DNA of 5,295 bases from Chitinophagaceae bacterium (GCA_023251285.1 JAHEZB010000212.1:1-5295); one strand, 5' to 3'. Shown: positions 1-5,295, counted from the stretch's first letter. The notes: generated by a model not told the origin, from the letters alone. Numbers and translations are program-made.

Positions 1-1812
1 ATTAGGCCCGAAATTGGAACTACCATCTCTTCTTATTACAAACTGCGCTATATATTTATCATTATACGTATAGTTGAGCCTGCCAAAATAAGATTCTCCG
101 GCACCATCACCTCTATAACTTGTTCCCGGATTTGATAAAGGATCTGCTACACTAAGCTCCTGTACCGAAGTGGTTGAATAATTTTTTCCGGAAGCGCTTA
201 ATCCCTGGTAAGCGTAATAGGTAGCTTCATGTCCCGCCATTACAGAAATTTTATGCTTTTCAATGTTAAAATCATACTGCACTCTTGTGTTCAGAGAAAG
301 CCAATAATTGTTACTGGTGGCGCGGCTTCCGGATGTGGGAGCACTTTGATAATATTTACCGAGCGTATAAAAAGGGTTGAATTGAAAATTATTATTAAAA
401 GTATAATTTCCGTTCAATTCTGTATGCCATACTAAACCGGTAATCGGTGAAACATCCATATTTAATCCACCGATGAGGCCAAAGGATGTATTGTAATTGT
501 TATTAAGATTCGCTATCGCTACCGGGTTAGTAACCGCGTATTGTGCCTGGGCCGCATTGGCCGGACCGCCATAGGTACCATCCGGATTTTTTACAGGAAT
601 GGTAGGGTTTTGAGACAATGCCAGGTTCACGATACGACCCTGGAATGTGTTTACTTTTTCATTGGTTCCAAAAGCACTGAGATTGGTTCCAAATTTAAGC
701 CACTTGGTAGCCTGGTTGGCAAGATTTAATCTTATTGATCCTCTTTTGAAACCCGATCCGGCTGCCACACCACTCTGGGACAAATAATCACCGGATAAAT
801 AAAAGTTCGTTTTTTCGGTTCCTCCGCTCAATGAAAGCGAATATTTTTGCATCAAAGTTGGGTTGAATAATGCTTTTTGCCAGTCTGTCCCTGCACCGAG
901 CAAACTTGGATCGCCCAACTCGGCTGGTTCTACACCTACCAAACCATATTTCTGAAGTTTGCCCACATAAATAGCATATTGTTGCAGGTTCATTACTGGT
1001 AATTCTTTGGGACGTTGCTGAAATGTTTGTGAAGAAGAAAAATTAACTTTCGTATTTCCCGCTTTACCTTGTTTGGTGGTAATCATTACTACGCCGTTTG
1101 CACCGGCAGCTCCATAAATAGAAGTAGCAGCGGGTCCTTTCAGGATACTTATATCTGCTATATCGTCCGGATTTATTCCTGCAAGTTCATTCGATTCGCC
1201 TGAGGCTACATTATACTGTCCTCCGGATGGAACGCTTGGCCTTATCTGTACACCATCGATTACATACAATGGCTGGTAATTACCAGTTATAGTGCTGATA
1301 CCCCTGATAATAACTGTAGAACCAGAACCGGGGGCGCCGCTCGGACTTGAAACATACACATTCGCTGCCTTTCCCTGCAGCGCATCATCCAGCGTAACGT
1401 TTACTGTTTTATTCAGATCTTTTGAAGAAATAGTTTCAACCGCACTACTCATATCCGACTTCTTCATTTTACCATATCCTACCACTACTACGTCACTTAA
1501 GCTATTATTACTTGACCGCAACTTTACGTTAAAAACACTCCTCGAGCCAATAGTTATTTGTTGTGATTCCATGCCAACAAAGGAAACAACTAATCCATTG
1601 TTGTCTCGTGGAACGCTCAGGGAAAACTTTCCCTCGCCATCCGTTGCAACGGAAATGTTCGTATTTTTTACCGTTACCGTAGCGCCGACCAATGGACTCC
1701 CATCCTCACCGGTCACCAATCCTGAAATTGTTCTACTCTGGGCAAACAGCGTTGTAAAAGAAAAAATACTAATAGTAAGTATTAGCAGCCTTTTATTGAA
1801 ATATTTCTTCAT
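1..1812 (-). CDS. SusC/RagA family TonB-linked outer membrane transporter, N-terminal 604 residues (3' end outside window)
   Basis: This is an outer-membrane, TonB-dependent importer of the SusC/RagA family, which normally works with a SusD-like lipoprotein to take up glycans or peptides. The frame is open from the ATG at 1812 to the window edge, 604 codons; family members are usually about 1000 residues, so roughly 40 percent is missing. Residues 1-24 form a signal peptide (KKYFNKR, hydrophobic stretch, cleavage near LFA-Q). Residues 27-99 are a CarboxypepD_reg-like beta-sandwich (SGLVTGEDGSPLVGATV, then VSFVGMESQQITI). LSDVVVVGYG at 105-114 leads into the plug, with IIRGIST at 168-174, PLYVIDGV at 181-188 and LKGPAATSIYGAAGANGVV at 224-242. 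Barrel strands follow from about 255. No STN domain precedes the beta-sandwich, so coupling to a FecR-type anti-sigma is not expected. The substrate cannot be read from this part. Family assignment is very secure. Confidence 0.96.
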   Translation of the reverse strand, partial: MKKYFNKRLLILTISIFSFTTLFAQSRTISGLVTGEDGSPLVGATVTVKNTNISVATDGEGKFSLSVPRDNNGLVVSFVGMESQQITIGSRSVFNVKLRSSNNSLSDVVVVGYGKMKKSDMSSAVETISSKDLNKTVNVTLDDALQGKAANVYVSSPSGAPGSGSTVIIRGISTITGNYQPLYVIDGVQIRPSVPSGGQYNVASGESNELAGINPDDIADISILKGPAATSIYGAAGANGVVMITTKQGKAGNTKVNFSSSQTFQQRPKELPVMNLQQYAIYVGKLQKYGLVGVEPAELGDPSLLGAGTDWQKALFNPTLMQKYSLSLSGGTEKTNFYLSGDYLSQSGVAAGSGFKRGSIRLNLANQATKWLKFGTNLSAFGTNEKVNTFQGRIVNLALSQNPTIPVKNPDGTYGGPANAAQAQYAVTNPVAIANLNNNYNTSFGLIGGLNMDVSPITGLVWHTELNGNYTFNNNFQFNPFYTLGKYYQSAPTSGSRATSNNYWLSLNTRVQYDFNIEKHKISVMAGHEATYYAYQGLSASGKNYSTTSVQELSVADPLSNPGTSYRGDGAGESYFGRLNYTYNDKYIAQFVIRRDGSSNFGPN

Positions 1813-1896
1813 AATAGAAGTTTTGATTTAAAGATTTAGAAAATTATACAAATGAATATTTTATTAAAATCTGATTGTGCGTTTTTATTTCATCAG

Positions 1897-1916
1897 AACT
1901 GGTTTGTACACCAGTT
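1897..1916. repeat. Inverted repeat, 7-bp arms, in the presumed SusC leader
   Basis: AACTGGT (1897-1903) and ACCAGTT (1910-1916) are perfect inverted copies around a 6-base loop. On the plus strand the right arm runs into a short T run (1915-1919), so in that direction it resembles a weak terminator. On the minus strand, the sense of the SusC mRNA, it would form a hairpin in the untranslated leader about 85 bases before the ATG. Confidence 0.55.
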
Positions 1917-1929
1917 TTTCATCCAAACC

Positions 1930-1962
1930 TTCAAGATTGGTTTAAGGGTTACCATTCTTGAA
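1930..1962. repeat. Inverted repeat, 11-bp arms with one mismatch, in the presumed SusC leader
   Basis: TTCAAGATTGG (1930-1940) pairs with CCATTCTTGAA (1952-1962) with a single mismatch, around an 11-base loop. It lies 13 bases beyond the 1897-1916 hairpin. The AAACC at 1925-1929 could instead pair with GGTTT at 1939-1943 or at 1901-1905, so the stems in this leader exclude each other. The role is unknown; RNA structure in the leader of the SusC transcript is the simplest reading. Confidence 0.5.
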
Positions 1963-2103
1963 TCGGTGGTTCGCATTTTTTATTTTTTTAAATCACCATT
2001 TCAAAAAAAACAACAATACCTCGTTAAACATTTATCATCTGGAAACAGCCGTCATTAAGGTTCTCATCATTTTTCAGGTCCATCTTCTCATTGAATATCA
2101 TTT

Positions 2104-2133
2104 CAAAATAATTGACACACCTAAAGTAGCAAT
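2104..2133 (-). promoter_or_regulatory. Candidate Bacteroidota sigma-ABfr-type promoter for the SusC gene
   Basis: Read on the minus strand, TTATTTTG (2111-2104) differs in one position from the Bacteroidota -7 element TAnnTTTG, and ATTG (2133-2130) lies 18 bases upstream, within the usual range for the -33 TTTG element. Transcription would start near 2097-2100 and give a leader of about 285 bases that includes the hairpins at 1897-1997. The LacI-like palindrome 2145-2158 would sit just upstream of the -33 element. The motif is short and the spacer AT-rich, so chance is a real alternative. Confidence 0.25.
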
Positions 2134-2144
2134 TTTTTTATAAA

Positions 2145-2158
2145 TGTAAACGATTACA
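2145..2158. promoter_or_regulatory. LacI/GalR-family operator-like palindrome (site 1)
   Basis: TGTAAACGATTACA is a near-perfect palindrome with the central CG typical of LacI/GalR regulators. It fits the Bacillus cre consensus TGWAANCGNTNWCA at every defined position, and the inner part of the GalR consensus. Outside it, pairs at 2140-2143 with 2160-2163 extend the symmetry, with a mismatch at 2144/2159. It lies 333 bases upstream of the SusC ATG and 202 bases (centre to centre) from the second palindrome. Binding by a sugar-responsive LacI-type regulator encoded elsewhere is inferred. Confidence 0.55.
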
Positions 2159-2347
2159 ATTATTATTTCGAAAAGATTTTTTTGTTTTTATTAAATGTTC
2201 CAAATAATTACTTTGTTGTGATCTTATTGATAACAGTTTACAGCGTTGCAATTACTTTTCGTCACTACCAAACCCAGCTGCTATTATTCGTGGTAAACAA
2301 ATCGTGTAGCAGAAAAAATCCACTAATTCCAATTAGCAACTTTTCCT

Positions 2348-2359
2348 GCAAACGTTTGC
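2348..2359. promoter_or_regulatory. LacI/GalR-family operator-like palindrome (site 2)
   Basis: GCAAACGTTTGC is a perfect 12-bp palindrome with a central CG and the AAACG half-site core also found in the left half of site 1. The centre-to-centre distance to site 1 is 202 bases, compatible with looping by a tetrameric regulator, although that is inference. No other perfect palindrome of this length was noticed in the spacer. It is 536 bases from the SusC start, so it is either an auxiliary operator or serves a promoter not recognised here. Confidence 0.5.
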
Positions 2360-2523
2360 TCATAGGAACGATGTCTAGAATCCAAAGCTATTTCAATTTA
2401 TAACATAAATTTAATACTCTTTTATCTATTAGATGTGTTTTTTTACGTTCAGTCGATCAATGTAAGGAGAATATGATAGGTTTTAAAAGCATTTACAGGA
2501 TGAAACGCTGTATTAATTAGTAA

Positions 2524-2559
2524 TACTATATTGATATTATTTTAATTCAATAAATAGTA
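2524..2559. repeat. AT-rich imperfect inverted repeat
   Basis: TACTATATTGA (2524-2534) pairs with TCAATAAATAGTA (2547-2559) with a two-base bulge. It is too AT-rich and lacks the T tract needed for a convincing terminator, but it is the only stem noticed between the membrane-protein gene and the operator region. Confidence 0.3.
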
Positions 2560-2789
2560 GCATTGAGAAATAAACTACCGGTTTTTAGTGCGGAACGTTA
2601 ATGATGAGCGGGATGCTTATAGCAGGGATATTTTAAATAAGCAGATTAAAGAAATACAAAAAACAACTATTTGTTTGTTTACCAATCTAATAATCGGATA
2701 TCAGCTTCTCCTTTTCAACGAAGAGTAAGAGAATTTCTTGATGATTGCAAACTGCTTATATGCTGGCTATGGTTAAGCGTGTTGAGGCT

Positions 2790-3386
2790 TTATTGCATTT
2801 CCTTCACCAGTTCCTTTAAATATTTCAAATGCCTTCCATAGCGTCTTTCATTCACCCATGTGTTGGCAAAATATTGAAGTACAAATAATCCGGCATACAC
2901 AACGTATCTTATTGCTGCAGGCACAGAATGCCACTTATCCAGCATGCGGTAATGTTGAAAATAAGGCACTATTTCAATCAACAGGATAAAGAATAGAAGC
3001 GCTGCCATCAACGCGGTTTTCTTCCATTTCATACTTCTCTCCAGCAAATTTACCTGTTGTTCCAGGTTCACTTTCACGAGATTGTCCATGCCTTCCATTT
3101 TATTCACAAGGCGGTAATTGTAGTAAGAAAAAATAATTACGCCGAGACAAAAAGCGATGTAACTCCATAAAATTACGTTGTTCGATAAAGCGTGGAGATC
3201 ATCAACGTTCAGCATTATAAAGTATGCCGGAATGATGGCCATAAAAACGATTTGTTTTCTAAAGGCTTTCTTTAAAGCTGCCAGAGGGCCATAGCTTTTG
3301 TGTTGTATCAGTTCCATAATATCAGTATTTAAAGGTTTTGTTGACTGGTTTTGATTCCATGTTTGTTTAAGATCATCGAGTTCCAT
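2790..3386 (-). CDS. Four-helix membrane protein cotranscribed with an ECF sigma factor; candidate anti-sigma factor
   Basis: This 198-residue protein probably holds the preceding sigma factor at the inner membrane, though that role is inferred from gene order. It starts MELDDLKQTW, an N-terminus I know from small membrane proteins placed after ECF sigma genes in Bacteroidota. A soluble segment of about 43 residues follows, then four likely membrane helices at 44-61, 70-90, 123-143 and 157-176, an amphipathic charged linker at 95-122 (VNLEQQVNLLERSMKWKK), and a basic C-terminal tail (NERRYGRHLKYLKELVKEMQ). No zinc-binding HxxxCxxC motif and no FecR-like periplasmic domain is seen, so it is not a classical ZAS or FecR anti-sigma. 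The ATG lies 2 bases after the sigma stop codon, so translation is probably coupled. Coding is sure; function is moderately supported. Confidence 0.88.
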   Translation of the reverse strand: MELDDLKQTWNQNQSTKPLNTDIMELIQHKSYGPLAALKKAFRKQIVFMAIIPAYFIMLNVDDLHALSNNVILWSYIAFCLGVIIFSYYNYRLVNKMEGMDNLVKVNLEQQVNLLERSMKWKKTALMAALLFFILLIEIVPYFQHYRMLDKWHSVPAAIRYVVYAGLFVLQYFANTWVNERRYGRHLKYLKELVKEMQ

Positions 3387-3388
3387 GG

Positions 3389-3889
3389 TTAATAATTTTT
3401 TGTAAGCTGACGCAATTTTTCTTTGATCCGGTTCATTTTCACTCTCAGGTTCCCCTGGCCAAGTCCCAATATTTCTTCCATCTCCAAGTAGGTCCTGTCT
3501 TCCATGTAGAGCATCACAATTGCTTTTTCCACTGCATTCAATTGTTCAATCGCTTGATACATCTGCTGCAATCTTTCTTCCTGGCAATGTTCCTGGTCAT
3601 ATACACCGGCCGGTTCGGGTATAGAGGTTGGCTCAAAGGAGGTAACCAGGTTTTTTTTCTTCCTCAATCCTGAAATGGCGGTATTAATGGCCACCCTGTA
3701 AAGCCACGTACTTATCTTCGAATCGCCTTTAAACTTCGGATAGGCTTTCCAAAGCTGGATGACAATTTCCTGGAAAAGATCCTGCCTGTCGGCATCGCTG
3801 TAAGCATAAACACGGCACACTTTGTAAAGCATCAACTCATGTTGGCTTATGTGCTTTATAAACTCTTTTTCCCCTTCCAGCTTTTGCAA
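3389..3889 (-). CDS. ECF-type RNA polymerase sigma-70 family factor
   Basis: This 166-residue protein is an extracytoplasmic-function sigma factor that redirects RNA polymerase to its own promoter set. Region 2 spans about 17-80: YKVCRVY (22-28), DLFQEIVIQLWKAYPKFKGDSK (37-58, the core-binding and -10 region), and ISTWLYRVAINTAISGLRKKK (59-79). A short linker (80-104) leads to region 4 at about 107-163, with LNAVEKAIVMLYMEDRTYLEMEEILGL and the recognition helix GNLRVKMNRIKEKLRQL, which contacts the -35 element. The start used here is TTG at 3889: no ATG or GTG exists between it and the in-frame stop at 3932-3934, and the next ATG (residue 20) would remove the front of region 2. It has no C-terminal extension and is not next to a FecR gene. 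The downstream membrane protein is its probable regulator. Confidence 0.95.
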   Translation of the reverse strand: MQKLEGEKEFIKHISQHELMLYKVCRVYAYSDADRQDLFQEIVIQLWKAYPKFKGDSKISTWLYRVAINTAISGLRKKKNLVTSFEPTSIPEPAGVYDQEHCQEERLQQMYQAIEQLNAVEKAIVMLYMEDRTYLEMEEILGLGQGNLRVKMNRIKEKLRQLTKNY

Positions 3890-4008
3890 TGTGATTATTT
3901 TGTATGATAAGTCGCAAGTTGATGAGAATTGTTACAAAGAAGGAAAAAAATATTTGACAGGTGAAGTTGAAAGTCGATCGCTACGCCAAGGTATCATAAA
4001 CATCGAAT

Positions 4009-4079
4009 CTGTAAAGCCTATCCAGTATTATTGCAAACACTGGAAAGTCCATGCAGTATTATCCCCCTAACCTGTAAAG
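4009..4079. repeat. Nested short direct repeats upstream of the sigma-factor gene
   Basis: CTGTAAAG occurs at 4009-4016 and again at 4072-4079, and between these CAGTATTAT occurs at 4023-4031 and 4054-4062. The first inner copy is part of an imperfect palindrome, 4022-4043, with CCAGT/ACTGG ends. The block lies 120-190 bases upstream of the sigma start, where regulator sites would be expected. Repeats this short can arise by chance in AT-rich DNA. Confidence 0.35.
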
Positions 4080-4093
4080 TTTTTTCAGTATAA

Positions 4094-4288
4094 GACACTG
4101 TTGATATTGGTAATCCACATTTACAGAATCAATTGAATTCTATCATTACTCTAATGCAGGTTTCGGACAACTGGAAACATTTTATTCAGCAATTCAATAA
4201 ACTTGTTGATAGAAGAAGTGACCAATTAGAATTGAATTTCGAAGATTTAGAGTACAAAGAAGAAGATAAAAAAAACCTAAAGATATAG
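4094..4288 (+). pseudogene. Possible 3' remnant of an unidentified gene, or a 44-codon ORF
   Basis: The plus-strand frame is open from just after a stop at 4091-4093 to a TAG at 4286-4288. An ATG at 4154 would give 44 residues, starting MQVSDNWKHFIQQFNKLVDR and ending in an acidic stretch, FEDLEYKEEDKKNLKI. The amphipathic, charged composition looks more like real protein than the AT-rich nonsense in nearby frames. I do not recognise the family. It ends about 20 bases before the probable IS terminal repeat and has no clear promoter, so a decayed fragment left by rearrangement is the favoured reading; chance is the main alternative. Confidence 0.25.
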
Positions 4289-4307
4289 TTCAAAAAAACG
4301 AATTAAA

Positions 4308-4331
4308 GGGAGTGTAAATTAAACTGTGTCA
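4308..4331. repeat. Probable IS terminal inverted repeat (one copy)
   Basis: The segment starts GGGAGTGTAAATTAAAC and ends TGTGTCA. On the minus strand the element would finish with TGACACAG, an AT stretch and ACACTCCC, which resembles ends I remember from IS256-family elements. It is the only such sequence downstream of the transposase. The family's usual repeat length is about 24-41 bp. Without the opposite end this is recognition by pattern only. Confidence 0.45.
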
Positions 4332-4337
4332 ATAATA

Positions 4338-4349
4338 TTTCCCGGGAAA
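4338..4349. repeat. Perfect 12-bp palindrome near the IS end
   Basis: TTTCCCGGGAAA is perfectly self-complementary, and the symmetry continues over AT/AT one base further out on each side. It lies 7 bases inside the probable terminal repeat and overlaps the edge of the 42-bp module at 4345. It could be a protein-binding site in the IS end, or chance. Confidence 0.4.
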
Positions 4350-4462
4350 CATCGGGTAATGATGAACCGGAGCGAAGTTCTTGGGTAAAAATGTTTGGGC
4401 TCGATGCCCAAACATTTTTGGAAACATCGGTATAAAGTTTCGCCGTCGCTTCGTTCTTGGGT
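4345..4462. repeat. Two imperfect 42-43 bp direct repeats flanking a hairpin
   Basis: Copy one (4345-4386) and copy two (4420-4462) both begin GGAAACATCGG and both end GTTCTTGGGT; the middle differs, though both contain a GCGAAG or CTTCGC element in opposite orientations. A perfect 14-bp hairpin fills the 33 bases between them. The arrangement lies between the transposase stop and the probable IS end. It suggests a duplication that has diverged, or two binding sites for one protein; neither can be shown here. Confidence 0.6.
4387..4419 (-). terminator. Perfect 14-bp hairpin, probable bidirectional terminator after the transposase
   Basis: AAAAATGTTTGGGC (4387-4400) and GCCCAAACATTTTT (4406-4419) are exact inverted copies around the loop TCGAT. 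The GC-rich part sits next to the loop, and the outer A5/T5 runs supply a U tract in either direction, as in bidirectional intrinsic terminators. It lies 81 bases after the transposase stop and would shield the sigma operon from transcripts leaving the IS. A role as a structural element of the IS end is the alternative. Confidence 0.6.
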
Positions 4463-4499
4463 CTTGTAAAATTAATGATTGTTTTCATTTTCATTTTTC

Positions 4500-5295
4500 T
4501 TAAATTTTTAGTTTTAATCTGCCCTCAAAAATGATACTCAATTGAGAAACAGTAATGCTCCAATTCTGCAAGGGTTGCGTCCATTTTTTCTCAATATTTT
4601 GGGTAGCCAGATAAAGGAGTTTTAGCAATGCTATGTCAGAAGTAAATGCGCCTTTTGTTTTGGTTACTTTTCTGATTTGACGATGATAACCTTCAATCGT
4701 ATTGGTGGTATAAACCAGCTTTCTGATTTCAGCAGGGTACTTAAAATAGGTACTTAATTTATCCCAATTTCTGTTCCAGGACTCTATCACTACCGGATAT
4801 TTTTTACCCCACTTTTCCGAAAGTTTTTCCAGTTCATGTTCAGCCATCTCTTTGCTCACTGCCTGATACACCGGCTTCAATTCTTTGATAAATTCTTTCT
4901 GATCTTTACTTGCTACATATTTGACAGAATTACGAATCTGGTGAACAATACAGCTTTGAACTTCTGTTTTGGGAAATATGGTTTGTATCGCTTCAGCAAA
5001 GCCTTGCAGATTATCAATGCAGGCGATCAGAATGTTCACTACACCACGGTTTTGAAGGTCTGTCAGTACACTTAACCAGAAGTTTGCTCCTTCGCTTTGG
5101 CTCACATACATGCCCAGGATTTCTTTCCTTCCTTCTGTATTAATACCTAAAATATTATAGACACAACGCGTGTGCATTTTGCCATCTTCCTTCACTTTAT
5201 AGTACATCGCATCAAGCCACGTGATACAGTAAATTGATTCTAAAGGACGAGCCTGCCACTCCTTTACCAGCGGAATCACTTTGTCAGTGATAGCT
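4500..5295 (-). CDS. IS256-family (mutator-type) transposase, C-terminal 264 residues (5' end outside window)
   Basis: This DDE transposase cuts and rejoins the ends of its IS element. The frame is open from the window edge, beginning AITDKVIPLVKEWQ, to a TAA at 4502-4500; full-length members have about 390-410 residues, so about one third at the N-terminus is missing. The GTG at 5279 is internal, not a start. Counting from the first visible residue, the catalytic triad is D28 (CITWLDAMYYKV), D94 (IACIDNLQGF) and E201 (YTTNTIEGYHRQIRK). The family's C/H signature is at 113-122 (QSCIVHQIRN), and an alpha-helical insertion lies between D94 and E201. The C-terminus (WSITVSQLSIIFEGRLKLKI) looks complete and no frameshift or stop is seen, so the visible part appears intact and possibly active. 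Confidence 0.95.
   Translation of the reverse strand, partial: AITDKVIPLVKEWQARPLESIYCITWLDAMYYKVKEDGKMHTRCVYNILGINTEGRKEILGMYVSQSEGANFWLSVLTDLQNRGVVNILIACIDNLQGFAEAIQTIFPKTEVQSCIVHQIRNSVKYVASKDQKEFIKELKPVYQAVSKEMAEHELEKLSEKWGKKYPVVIESWNRNWDKLSTYFKYPAEIRKLVYTTNTIEGYHRQIRKVTKTKGAFTSDIALLKLLYLATQNIEKKWTQPLQNWSITVSQLSIIFEGRLKLKI

Larger units (their letters stand above)
1813..2789. other. Long AT-rich intergenic region upstream of the SusC gene
   Basis: This 977-base stretch separates the sigma/membrane-protein operon from the SusC-type gene, and I see no convincing gene in it. Short open frames on both strands lack good starts and read as low-complexity AT-rich translation. It does hold two LacI/GalR-like palindromes (2145-2158 and 2348-2359), a weak minus-strand promoter candidate (2104-2133), a cluster of hairpins (1897-1997), and an AT-rich imperfect hairpin at 2524-2559. 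The length is large for a Bacteroidota spacer, which fits a long regulated leader for the transporter, or a site where a gene has decayed. No clear terminator follows the membrane-protein gene that ends at 2790. Confidence 0.6.
3890..4307. other. Spacer between the sigma-factor gene and the IS element
   Basis: This 418-base stretch should carry the promoter of the sigma operon on the minus strand, but I find no good TAnnTTTG element. It contains a cluster of short direct repeats (4009-4079) and an open plus-strand segment (4094-4288) that may be the end of a decayed gene. The IS-like terminal repeat begins at about 4308, so the insertion lies some 420 bases upstream of the sigma start. Confidence 0.5.
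4308..5295 (-). mobile_element. IS256-family insertion sequence, partial (one end in window)
   Basis: The element comprises the transposase gene (from 5295 down to 4500), a non-coding tail of about 190 bases and a likely terminal repeat at 4308-4331. The transposase assigns it to the IS256 (mutator-type, DDE) group. The other end lies outside the window, so neither the inverted repeat partner nor the 8-9 bp target duplication typical of the family can be checked. The exact boundary is therefore an estimate. Confidence 0.75.

Noticed and set aside
1292..1831. 179-residue plus-strand ORF, plus shorter plus-strand ORFs at 229-435 and 541-729
   Set aside because: They are antisense shadows of the SusC-type gene, whose minus-strand frame is open for 604 codons with clear family motifs.
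1849..1856. TTCATTTG on the minus strand as a -7 promoter element close to the SusC ATG
   Set aside because: It has one mismatch to TAnnTTTG and no TTTG-like -33 element at a suitable distance; the 2104-2133 candidate is slightly better.
1852..2143. Two overlapping plus-strand ORFs of 61 and 68 residues
   Set aside because: They cover the hairpin cluster and poly-A/T runs, are rich in F, I, K and N as expected from AT-rich spacer, and resemble no protein family.
2182..2403. 73-residue plus-strand ORF with a hydrophobic N-terminus
   Set aside because: It begins at TTG, has the composition expected of AT-rich spacer DNA, and contains operator-like palindrome site 2; no family is recognisable.
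2567..2728. Open plus-strand segment of 53 codons (contains RDAYSRDILNKQIKEIQK)
   Set aside because: It looks somewhat protein-like but has no ATG, no recognisable family and no conserved neighbour; at this length chance is a sufficient explanation.
3849..4070. Plus-strand ORF of 73 residues overlapping the start of the sigma gene
   Set aside because: It is partly antisense to the sigma factor, and the remainder shows no family features.
4303..4494. 63-residue minus-strand ORF directly after the transposase stop (MKMKTIINFTRPK...)
   Set aside because: It runs through the perfect hairpin and both direct-repeat copies, and its last residues come from the probable IS terminal repeat. The shared ends of the repeats are read in different frames in part, which argues against selection on protein.
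4836..5075. 79-residue plus-strand ORF within the transposase gene
   Set aside because: It is antisense to the catalytic domain of the IS256-family transposase and shows no features of its own.
1..5295. CRISPR array, tRNA or rRNA gene
   Set aside because: No regularly spaced repeats and no cloverleaf or ribosomal RNA signature were seen on either strand.

Overview
The window looks like chromosomal DNA from a member of the Bacteroidota, perhaps near Chitinophagaceae or Sphingobacteriales. The grounds are a SusC/RagA-type TonB-dependent transporter, a sigma-70 ECF factor paired with a four-helix membrane protein that starts with the MELDDLKQTW type of N-terminus, AT-rich spacers, and no Shine-Dalgarno sequences before the starts. 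The genus is a guess; the phylum is well supported. All three gene blocks that can be supported are on the minus strand, so transcription runs from high to low coordinates.

Layout, in the direction of transcription: (1) 5295-4500 is the catalytic C-terminal two thirds of an IS256-family (mutator-type) transposase, cut by the window edge. Its tail, 4499 to about 4308, holds a perfect 14-bp hairpin between two imperfect copies of a 42-43 bp module, and ends in a probable IS terminal repeat. (2) 4307-3890 is a 418-base spacer with a possible gene remnant on the plus strand and a cluster of short direct repeats. (3) 3889-2790 is a two-gene operon: an ECF sigma factor with a TTG start, then, 2 bases after its stop, a four-helix membrane protein that is a candidate anti-sigma factor. 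(4) 2789-1813 is a 977-base spacer that carries two palindromic operators of the LacI/GalR type (central CG), a weak Bacteroidota-type promoter and a run of hairpins. (5) 1812-1 is the first 604 codons of the SusC-like transporter, which runs out of the window; a SusD partner would be expected beyond coordinate 1.

How it may work: the SusC protein is the start of a glycan or other nutrient uptake locus. The operator-like palindromes suggest control by a sugar-responsive LacI-family regulator encoded elsewhere. The ECF pair next door is probably a separate stress or envelope signalling unit and not the FecI/FecR type of transporter-coupled switch, because there is no FecR-like gene and the transporter lacks the extra N-terminal STN signalling domain. 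No complete new system is evident; the most informative parts are the regulatory DNA upstream of susC and the structured tail of the IS element.
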